Assembly: GCA_049325315.1 (NCBI GenBank)
Contig: JBMONB010000098.1
Coordinates: forward strand, 19,977 to 83,976
Length of the DNA stretch: 64,000 bases
DNA from: JAWLHU01 sp049325315
GTDB taxonomy: Bacteria; Bacillota; Sulfobacillia; Symbiobacteriales; Symbiobacteriaceae
Direction of reading: 5' to 3'
Shown here: positions 23,408 through 30,347 of the stretch, in pieces
Layout of the letters: each line of letters opens with the position of its first letter
How positions within the stretch are numbered: the stretch's first letter is position 1
Position numbers and translations under genes: made by a program
The notes under the pieces: generated by a model
What the model saw: only the letters and a program-made list of their open reading frames with translations
Database searches by the model: none
What the model was told of the DNA's origin: nothing

Positions 23408-25123
23408 TTGAGCATCCAGTCCATCGATGGTAAGACCCTCAAGCAGATGATCCTTCACGCCGCCTCGCAGCTAGAGGCGAATAAGGATACAGTCAACGCC
23501 TTGAACGTCTTTCCCGTGCCCGATGGCGATACGGGGACCAATATGTCCATGACGCTTTCCTCGGCCACCCGCGAGGTGGAGCGGTCGGGCGACCGGACGG
23601 TGGGAGAGGTGGCAGCGGCGGTGGCTCAGGGCTCGCTCATGGGCGCCCGGGGCAACTCCGGCGTGATCCTTTCGCAGCTCTTCCGCGGCTTTGCCAAGCA
23701 CCTCGACGGCAAGGTGACGATCGACGGCCGGGACCTGGCCCGCGCCTTCCAGGAAGGCGTCGACACTGCCTACAAGGCGGTGATGAAGCCGGTGGAGGGC
23801 ACGATTCTCACCGTTGCCCGGGAGTCGGCGGCTGCTGCAGTGCAGGCGACTCGCCGGGAGGATGACCCGGTGCGGATCATGAAGATCGTGGTGGAGGCCG
23901 CCGAGGCGTCGCTGGCCCGGACCCCCGAACTGCTGCCGGTGCTGAAGAAGGCCGGCGTGGTCGACTCGGGCGGCAAGGGTCTTACCGTAATCCTGCATGG
24001 CTATTACGAGGCGCTGTCGGGCGAGGCCGTGGTGGTGAGCCCGGTTACCACACGGGAGGCGGTCCCCGCCGCCAAGCACGACGTCTCCCCCGCCGCCAAG
24101 ATCGACTTTAAGGTCGATGCGGAGATCTCCGATATCAAGTACCCCTATGACTGCGAGTTCTTTATTCGCCGGTACAAGGACGGCGAGCCGATCCCGATGG
24201 AGTTCGTCGCCCGGGAGCTGGAGCAATACGGCGACTCGGTCTACGTGGTGGGCAGCGAGGACTTCTCCAAGGTCCACGTGCACGCCTCCAACCCGGGCCC
24301 GGTCCTCTCGCTCTGCATCCAGTACGGCGACCTGGTCGACATCGTGATCCACAACATGCGGGAGCAGCATGAGGACCTGCTCCAGCATGCGCAGCGGACC
24401 GAGGGGGGCACGGCCGCCCCGACCCCCGCAGCGGCCGCTATGGAGCAGCCGGAGCCCGACCAGCCCACCGCTGTGGTGGCGGTGGCGGTGGGGGAGGGCA
24501 TGGAGGCGATCTTCCGCTCCCTGGGCGTCTTTGCAGTGATTCAGGGCGGACAGACCATGAACCCCTCCACCCAGGACCTCCTGGACGCCATTGAGAGCTG
24601 CCCGTCGCAGCAGGTCTTCGTGCTGCCAAACAACAAGAACATTATCCTGGCCGCCGAGCAGGCGGCGGCGCTGACCGAGAAGCGGGTCTACGTGATCCCC
24701 ACCCGGTCGGTCCCCCAGGGCATCGCCGCCATGGTCTCCTGGATGCCCGACGAGGAGGACGGCGACAAGCTCCAAAAGGCGATGAACCGGGGGATGGAAG
24801 CGGTCCAGACCGGCGAGATCACCTTCTCGGTGCGGGACACCGTCTACGGCGAGCTCGAGATCAAGGAGGGCGACATCCTCGGCCTGCTGAACGGCAAGAT
24901 TCAGCTGACCGGCCAGTCGCCTGAGAAGGTGCTCACCGAGCTGTTGGCCGCCATGGTGGCGGAGCACGGGGGCGAGGTCATCTCCATCTACTATGGCGAG
25001 GGCGTCGAAGAGGCCCGGGCCGAGGCGGTGGCGGAGGAGCTGCGGGCGCAGTTCCCGGAGCACGAGATCGAGGTCCAGTACGGTGGGCAGCCGCTTTACT
25101 TCTACGTTTTCTCTTTGGAGTAG
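23408..25123 (+). CDS. fakA: Fatty acid kinase A / DAK phosphatase-domain protein (YloV)
   Basis: This 571-aa kinase phosphorylates fatty acids held by a FakB protein. The N-terminal DhaL nucleotide domain (about 1-200) has NVFPVPDGDTGTNM with metal Asp residues and GARGNSGVILSQ. A middle region follows, including KYPYDCEF and HVHASNPG segments, and then the C-terminal domain with FVLPNNKNI and a YYGEGV strand. TTG 23408 is chosen because GAGGAGG lies 8 bases before it and the product then begins MSIQSIDGKTLKQM like YloV. ATG 23390 would contain that site. No fakB gene lies nearby. recG, next in Bacillus, is displaced about 10 kb downstream here. Confidence 0.9.
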   Translation: MSIQSIDGKTLKQMILHAASQLEANKDTVNALNVFPVPDGDTGTNMSMTLSSATREVERSGDRTVGEVAAAVAQGSLMGARGNSGVILSQLFRGFAKHLDGKVTIDGRDLARAFQEGVDTAYKAVMKPVEGTILTVARESAAAAVQATRREDDPVRIMKIVVEAAEASLARTPELLPVLKKAGVVDSGGKGLTVILHGYYEALSGEAVVVSPVTTREAVPAAKHDVSPAAKIDFKVDAEISDIKYPYDCEFFIRRYKDGEPIPMEFVARELEQYGDSVYVVGSEDFSKVHVHASNPGPVLSLCIQYGDLVDIVIHNMREQHEDLLQHAQRTEGGTAAPTPAAAAMEQPEPDQPTAVVAVAVGEGMEAIFRSLGVFAVIQGGQTMNPSTQDLLDAIESCPSQQVFVLPNNKNIILAAEQAAALTEKRVYVIPTRSVPQGIAAMVSWMPDEEDGDKLQKAMNRGMEAVQTGEITFSVRDTVYGELEIKEGDILGLLNGKIQLTGQSPEKVLTELLAAMVAEHGGEVISIYYGEGVEEARAEAVAEELRAQFPEHEIEVQYGGQPLYFYVFSLE

Positions 25124-25156
25124 TTGGGCGATCACGCGAAAGGTGGTCCTGGGAAT

Positions 25157-25188
25157 GGCTGTGCTGGCACTGCCCGTGCCGCACAGCC
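25157..25188 (+). terminator. Terminator after fakA
   Basis: GGCTGTGC (25157-25164) pairs with GCACAGCC (25181-25188), with inner GGCAC/GTGCC pairing. It is followed by TTCTTTTAT. Confidence 0.85.
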
Positions 25189-25272
25189 TTCTTTTATCGC
25201 GATCCACAACTGGCAAAACTTTGTGAACGGCTCAACTGTTCTTGACGTCCCATAACCAGGGGGGACGCCTTT

Positions 25273-28122
25273 ATGCCACTGCGTGCACTTTTCTTGATTG
25301 CACTGAACCGGATCGCCCTCGTCCTGGTTGCCGGCCTCATGATCGTCATGCTCGCCCACATTGAGGCGGGGACCTTCCTCGTGGAATACAAGGGGGTCCA
25401 GGTCGCCCACTGGTCAGCCGATAACTGGTTTGGGAACGTGGTGCAGTACTTGAAGGGGGTGGCTCAGGGGGACCTGGGCACCATGACCGCCATGCGGGTG
25501 CCGGGCTACACGCTCAACCAGCCGGTTTCGTTGATTCTCAGCCGGTTCGGGGCCAACAGCCTGGTGCTGCTGGGAGCGGCGCTGCTGATCAGCCTGGCCC
25601 TGGGCACCCTGCTCGGGATTCTCTCCAGCCGCTTTGGCTTTCGCGGGGTGCGGCTGCCGGCGCTGGCCTCGTCGCTGGTGCTGATCTCGATGCCCGACAT
25701 TCTGATCATCATGCTGCTCCGGCGGCTGCTGGTCTTTGTGCTCTCCTCCTACGGTGTCAAGCTCTTCTCGCTCACGGCGCTGGGTGGGGAGGTGACCGCC
25801 AGCCACTTTGTGGCCCCGCTGCTGGCGCTCTCAGCCCTGCCGCTGGGGGTGGTAGCCCGGGTCTCTGCGGTCGCCTTTGACGAGGTCTACGACCAGCTCT
25901 ACATACGAACGGCGGTGGCCAAGGGGGCCCGGCCGCTGCGGGTGATCGTGAAGCATGCCATGAAGAACGCCTGGATCCGGGTGGCGGAGTCGTCGCCCCT
26001 GATCATGTCGAGCCTGGTGACGGGGCTGGTGATCGTGGAGTACGTGCTCTACTTCCCGGGCATCGGGCGGACGATGGGCCTGATTCTGGAGCACGGTGGC
26101 CGGTCGGCAGCGGCTGCCTCCATCGCCCTGGTGCTCCTGGTGGGGGCCACCCTGATCGACCTGCTCTTCAGCGCCGTGCGCCTTGCGCTGGATCCCCGGC
26201 TCGCCCAGCAGCACGGGGGCCGGCACGCCTCGTTCGCCCCGGGGGTGTCGGGCTGGGGCTTGGCAGCCCCTCGTTTCGACTGGCAGGGGGCGCTGGTGGC
26301 CCTGGCCGAGTGGCCGGAGCGGGCTCGGCAGTGGCTCTGGCGGAACCGGCCCAGCCGGATTCTGCGGGTGATTGGGCAGAACCCGCTCCTCCTGATCGGG
26401 GTGATCGGGGTGGCGGTGCTGCTGGTCACCGCCCTTTTCGGGGCCCAGTTCGTGGAGCTGGCGAACCGCAAAGAGGTGATCAAGGTCGCCTACCGGAACG
26501 GTGATGTGATCTACCCGCCCTATCCGCCGGGGACCGATGGCTTCCCGCTGGGCTCGGACCTGGCGGGCCGGTCGATCTGGAGCCGGATTCTGATCGGCGC
26601 CCGGTATACGCTCTTCTTCACCCTGGCGGTCACCCCGGTTCGGCTGCTCTTAGCCCTGCCCTGGGGCCTGGCCGCCGGCCTGCGGGGCGGCCTCTGGGCC
26701 GGCGCCGGTCGCACGGCGGGGCTGGTGGTCTCCGCTCTGCCGGTGCTCCTGATCCCGGCCCTGCTCCTGAAGGTCCAGAAGCTGACCTCGCTGCGGCCCG
26801 AGTCGGCCGGCGGCTTCTGGCTGATCACCGCCATTCTGGCCGTGGTGGGCATTCCCCGGCTGGCAGAGGCGGTGCGCCAGCACGTGGAGGCGGTGGCGGT
26901 CCAGCCCTTCGTGGAGGGGGCGAGGGCGGTGGGGGCCGGCGCCGGTCGGATTCTCTGGCGCCACATCTTGCCACACCTGACGCCCCAGCTCTGGGTCGCC
27001 GCAGCCGCCGACATGGCCTGGACGCTCCTGCTGCTGGCCCAGTTCGGCGTCTTCTCGATCTATCTGGGCGGCTCGGTCTTCGTGGCCACCGGCACCGAGA
27101 TCATGGGCGCCACCTCGTCGGGGGTGCTGGTGCCCGTGATCCCCGACTGGTCCTCGATGCTCTCCAAGCCCTATGACGTGATCTACAAGGCCCCCTGGGC
27201 GCTCTGGGCGCCGGGTGTCGCCTTCCTCTTCGCCATCATCTCCTTCAACCTGGTGGCGGAGGGGCTGCGGCGCTGGACCCAGCGGATGACCGGTGCGATC
27301 CGGCGGGAGGAGTTCCCCGCCACCGCCCCGGCCCGGCGCCGGCTGGCGCTGGAGTGGGGCGCTGCCGCCGCCGTCACCCTGTTCCTGCTCTCGTACACCG
27401 GCCGGTACGCCTATGAGAACCAGGCGCTTCAGACCAGCGCCCAGGTTCAGCCCACCCTGGAGCGGGCCCGGCTCCGGATGAACGAGGTGCTCCAGATGGC
27501 GGTGGGCAAGGGGATCAGCCTTCAGCGTGACGACGCCCTGCGGCTGCTTCCCAAGGTGGTGGAGGAGTTCCTGCTCCACGCCTACAAGGCGGGCATGAGC
27601 CCGGCGCAGATGGAGGAGGCGAGCCAGCAACTCCTGCGGGTCCGCTACGTGGAGGGCTTCTTCGTGGCCGACGTGCCCGGGCTGGAGGGGCCGGCGTTGG
27701 CCACCACCCCGGTCTTTGTGGTCGATGAGAACGCCGCCTCCGTCTCCACGGTAGATTCGATCATCCGCCTCGAGTCGGTCACCGCCCTGCCACAGCCCAC
27801 TGAGGGCCGCTGGCTGATCCTGGCGGGGAAGACCGGCGACTCCGGGCACCCGGCCGTCTCGCTCTGGTCGGGCCCCTTCAGCAGTTTCCGGTACCCCTAC
27901 ACCTACTCGTGGCGGAGCGCCCCGTTCCCCCTGCGCATGCTGCCCGACCTGGCGCCGCCGGAGTATGGGCTGCGGGCGGTGGGCAGCGGCCCCCAGGCCC
28001 GCCTGGAGGCCCAGGGCGCCCTGACCGACCTGGCGGTGGAGCCGTCGGGCAACCTGAAACTATGCGCCACCGATGGCGCCTGCACCACCCTCCGGTGGAC
28101 CGGCGAGGGCTGGGAGCGATGA
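25273..28122 (+). CDS. Fused DppB-DppC-type permease with C-terminal extracytoplasmic domain, copy 1
   Basis: This 949-aa protein joins two peptide-type ABC permeases. The first half is DppB-like: an N-terminal membrane segment, an extracytoplasmic loop, five or more spans, and the coupling motif YIRTAVAKGARPLRVIVKHA near residue 215, ending in LALDPRL. The second half is DppC-like, with FPLGSDLAGRSIWSRILIGA and VEGARAVGAGAGRILWRHIL near 550. After the last permease span, one more membrane segment (near 695-715) leads to about 230 residues predicted outside the cell, matching no domain I recognise. No binding protein or ATPase gene lies nearby. GGGGGGA precedes the ATG. A close paralogue lies at 30348. 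Confidence 0.85.
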   Translation: MPLRALFLIALNRIALVLVAGLMIVMLAHIEAGTFLVEYKGVQVAHWSADNWFGNVVQYLKGVAQGDLGTMTAMRVPGYTLNQPVSLILSRFGANSLVLLGAALLISLALGTLLGILSSRFGFRGVRLPALASSLVLISMPDILIIMLLRRLLVFVLSSYGVKLFSLTALGGEVTASHFVAPLLALSALPLGVVARVSAVAFDEVYDQLYIRTAVAKGARPLRVIVKHAMKNAWIRVAESSPLIMSSLVTGLVIVEYVLYFPGIGRTMGLILEHGGRSAAAASIALVLLVGATLIDLLFSAVRLALDPRLAQQHGGRHASFAPGVSGWGLAAPRFDWQGALVALAEWPERARQWLWRNRPSRILRVIGQNPLLLIGVIGVAVLLVTALFGAQFVELANRKEVIKVAYRNGDVIYPPYPPGTDGFPLGSDLAGRSIWSRILIGARYTLFFTLAVTPVRLLLALPWGLAAGLRGGLWAGAGRTAGLVVSALPVLLIPALLLKVQKLTSLRPESAGGFWLITAILAVVGIPRLAEAVRQHVEAVAVQPFVEGARAVGAGAGRILWRHILPHLTPQLWVAAAADMAWTLLLLAQFGVFSIYLGGSVFVATGTEIMGATSSGVLVPVIPDWSSMLSKPYDVIYKAPWALWAPGVAFLFAIISFNLVAEGLRRWTQRMTGAIRREEFPATAPARRRLALEWGAAAAVTLFLLSYTGRYAYENQALQTSAQVQPTLERARLRMNEVLQMAVGKGISLQRDDALRLLPKVVEEFLLHAYKAGMSPAQMEEASQQLLRVRYVEGFFVADVPGLEGPALATTPVFVVDENAASVSTVDSIIRLESVTALPQPTEGRWLILAGKTGDSGHPAVSLWSGPFSSFRYPYTYSWRSAPFPLRMLPDLAPPEYGLRAVGSGPQARLEAQGALTDLAVEPSGNLKLCATDGACTTLRWTGEGWER

Positions 28123-28139
28123 GAAGGGGAGGTGGCCGC

Positions 28140-28484
28140 ATGGGGCGGTCAATTCGTCTCGTCGCAGCGGTCCTTCTCATGCTGGGCGCCGTTGTCTACC
28201 TGTGGCCGGTGGAGGGGCGCATCTGGCGGGAGGGCCAGGTGAATCGCCTCGCCCTGGTGAACGCCGGAGGGCGCTATGAGACAGACGGACGCCCCGCCAT
28301 CGCCGAAGCGTTGGTGGGCGCCCGTCTGGACCGGTTCCGGCGGCTGCTCAACCCGCTGACCGGGCGGCCGTGCCGCCCCCGGGACCTCTCGTTCCTGATC
28401 GAATCGGGCTGGGTGGATCTCCGGCTCCACTGCCCGGACGGCCTCTTTCTCGACTACCTGCCCTGGCCGGGAGTGGGGCGTTAG
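28140..28484 (+). CDS. Single-span membrane/secreted protein, 114 aa, unknown
   Basis: The product starts with MGRSIRLVAAVLLMLGAVVY, a basic residue pair then one hydrophobic segment, likely an anchor or uncleaved signal. About 90 extracytoplasmic residues follow, with two cysteines (RPCRPRD and LHCPDG) that could form a disulfide. ATG 28140 has GGGGAGGTGG upstream; another ATG at 28119 overlaps the permease stop. It directly follows the first fused permease and is probably co-translated. The second permease copy has no such partner. Its stop overlaps that of the convergent VWA gene. The function is unknown. Confidence 0.7.
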   Translation: MGRSIRLVAAVLLMLGAVVYLWPVEGRIWREGQVNRLALVNAGGRYETDGRPAIAEALVGARLDRFRRLLNPLTGRPCRPRDLSFLIESGWVDLRLHCPDGLFLDYLPWPGVGR

Positions 28485-30136
28485 CGCCCCACTCCCAGCT
28501 CCCGGGCCCGGTCGATCATGGCCAGGAGCGCCTGGTGGTTCTCGGGGTGACCCAGGTCGGCGGTGGCCCGCTGGGCGGCTTTCCAGACATCGACGATCGT
28601 GGTCTCCGCCGCCCAGGGCGACCGGCCCAGCACCGCGGCGAACTCGGCGACCGAGGCGGTCCAGAGCAGGTGGGCCGAGGGGGTGGAGAAGACCGCCGAC
28701 CGGCGGATGTCCACCGCCTTCTCGACCACCTTGCCGCTCTCCGGCTCCTTGTAGCGAATCGAGACGGAGCCCAGGTGGCTCCCCTTGCCGGTCAGCTGCA
28801 CCTCGTAGAGGGCGGTGACCGACTGGCCCGAGCCCATCTCGCCGGCGTCGGCCTTGTCGTTGCGGAAGTCCTGGTTGGCCATCACCCGGTTCTCGTAGCC
28901 CACCAGGCGGTAGCCCGCCACCTGCTCCGGGTCGAAGTGGACCTGGACCTTCGTGTCCTTCGCCACCACCTGGAGCGTGCCGGTCAGCTGCTCCACGAAG
29001 ACCCGGCGGGCCTCGTCGAGGTCGTCGACGTAGGCGTACTGCCCGTCGCCCTTGTTAGCCAGCTGCTCCATGAGCACATCGTTGTAGTTGCCCATGCCGA
29101 AGCCGACGGTGGTCAGGTAGATCCCCTTCTCCCGGTAGTCCTCCACCTGCCGTAGAATCTCCTCCGGCCCGGTGCGGCCCACGTTGGCCACACCGTCGGA
29201 GAGGAGGAGCACCCGGTTGATGGCGCCCTTCTGGAAGTTCCGCCAGGCCATTTCGTACCCGAGGCGGATTCCCTCCTCGGCATAGGTCGAGCCGCCGGGC
29301 TGGAGCCGGTCGATCGCCCGCCGGATCTTCTCCTTGTCGCTGGTGGGCTCCAGGAGCGCATCGGCCTGGCTGGCGTAGATCACAATGCCCACCTGGTCGT
29401 CGGACTCCAGCTGGTCGAGCAGCAGGTGGAGCGAGCGCTTCACCAGGCCCAGCCGGTTCTCCATGTTCATGGAGCCCGAGACGTCGATCACGAAGGTGAG
29501 CACGGCGTGCTTCCGCTGGTAGGCCTTCACCTGGCGGGCCTGCAGGCCGATCTCGATCAGATGCATCCCCGGGCGAAAGGGGCTGGGCGCTCCCTCAATG
29601 TAGACCGCCACAGCCTCATGAGAGCGGGGGTAGCCCTGGGGGAAGTAGTTGATAAACTCCTCGGCCCGAATCGCCTCGGCCGGCGGCAGCTGGCCGCGCT
29701 CGAGGTAGTTGCGGGCGAGGGTGAAGGAGGCGGTGTCGACATCGACCGAGAAGGTGGAGGTCGGCCGCTTGGCGGTGTTGATCAGCGGGTTCTCGCCGTA
29801 GTCCTGGAAGTACATGTCGGTGGGAGGCGTGGGCGGGGGCAGCTCGTGCCACGCCGGGGGAGCCTTCACGCCGGCGGGGGCGGAGGCCATCGCCTTAGGC
29901 TCGCCCTGCCGGGAGCCCGACGCCGTCGAGGTGGAGCCGGGGGCGCCGCTCTGGGTGCTGCTCTTCGCTGCGTCCTGGGCAGGTGGCCTGGGGGCGGCGG
30001 CCTCGCCCATCTGCTGGCCCTGCGACTTCGGGGCGGGGGTGACAGCGGGCTTCTCGGTCGCCTTTCTGGAGCCTGCGCAGCCGGTGACGAGGAGCGCAGC
30101 GGCGAGGACGAGGGCGAGGGTCCGTTTGCTCAGCAT
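28481..30136 (-). CDS. VWA-domain lipoprotein (YfbK-like)
   Basis: This 551-aa protein has a lipoprotein signal (LALVLAAALLVTGC, lipid-attached Cys near residue 20) and then a low-complexity Ser/Ala/Pro linker to about residue 90. A conserved N-terminal VWF-associated region (YFQDYGENPLINTAKRPTSTFSVDVDTASF) precedes the VWA domain, with MIDAS DVSGSMNMEN near 218 and LLLSDGVANVG. A C-terminal DUF3520-like part follows. It should sit on the outer face of the membrane and bind a metal-dependent partner. ATG 30136 has GGAGGG upstream. It lies between two paralogous permeases on the other strand. Confidence 0.88.
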   Translation of the reverse strand: MLSKRTLALVLAAALLVTGCAGSRKATEKPAVTPAPKSQGQQMGEAAAPRPPAQDAAKSSTQSGAPGSTSTASGSRQGEPKAMASAPAGVKAPPAWHELPPPTPPTDMYFQDYGENPLINTAKRPTSTFSVDVDTASFTLARNYLERGQLPPAEAIRAEEFINYFPQGYPRSHEAVAVYIEGAPSPFRPGMHLIEIGLQARQVKAYQRKHAVLTFVIDVSGSMNMENRLGLVKRSLHLLLDQLESDDQVGIVIYASQADALLEPTSDKEKIRRAIDRLQPGGSTYAEEGIRLGYEMAWRNFQKGAINRVLLLSDGVANVGRTGPEEILRQVEDYREKGIYLTTVGFGMGNYNDVLMEQLANKGDGQYAYVDDLDEARRVFVEQLTGTLQVVAKDTKVQVHFDPEQVAGYRLVGYENRVMANQDFRNDKADAGEMGSGQSVTALYEVQLTGKGSHLGSVSIRYKEPESGKVVEKAVDIRRSAVFSTPSAHLLWTASVAEFAAVLGRSPWAAETTIVDVWKAAQRATADLGHPENHQALLAMIDRARELGVGR

Positions 30137-30168
30137 GGCGTTTCCCTCCTGGTTGGCTTCTCGACCCA

Positions 30169-30197
30169 TAGACGAGCGATATTTGTGGTACGTTTCA
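30169..30197 (-). promoter_or_regulatory. Possible ECF-sigma promoter for the VWA lipoprotein gene
   Basis: On the minus strand TGAAAC (30197-30192) and CGTCTA (30174-30169) are 17 bases apart, like promoters read by envelope-stress ECF sigma factors (Bacillus SigW/SigM/SigX type). It lies 33 bases upstream of the ATG. No ECF sigma gene is in the window. Confidence 0.45.
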
Positions 30198-30202
30198 GCC
30201 GT

Positions 30203-30219
30203 TTTACAGTTGTGTTACA
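30203..30219. promoter_or_regulatory. Direct-repeat site 1, PhoP-box-like
   Basis: TTTACA-N5-GTTACA forms a direct repeat with an 11-base period, the pattern bound by OmpR/PhoB-type response regulators (PhoP box TTAACA-N5-TTAACA). It lies just upstream of the VWA gene promoter. Confidence 0.45.
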
Positions 30220-30245
30220 GAGAGTGACTCCCGACCAACCGAACA

Positions 30246-30270
30246 CCCCCGCAGCGCAGGCTGTCGGGGG
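30246..30270. repeat. Hairpin in the divergent intergenic region
   Basis: CCCCCGCAGC pairs with GCTG-t-CGGGGG around a GCAG loop, followed by AGTTTTACTT on the + strand. It resembles a terminator, but no + strand gene ends upstream. It lies between the two direct-repeat sites, so it may be part of a regulatory leader or an attenuator for the second permease gene. Confidence 0.45.
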
Positions 30271-30292
30271 AGTTTTACTTCGAGTGCGAAAG

Positions 30293-30309
30293 TTTACAGA
30301 ACGATTACA
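30293..30309. promoter_or_regulatory. Direct-repeat site 2, PhoP-box-like
   Basis: TTTACA-N5-ATTACA has the same 11-base period and near-identical half-sites as 30203-30219. It lies 39 bases ahead of the second fused permease gene. Confidence 0.45.
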
Positions 30310-30347
30310 GGGCAGGGCACGTCGAATCAGTGGGAGGTGGACCTTCC

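Noticed and set aside
30246..30270. True terminator for an upstream + strand gene
   Set aside because: The gene upstream (VWA) is read on the minus strand, so no + strand transcript is expected to end here. It was kept only as a hairpin of unknown role.
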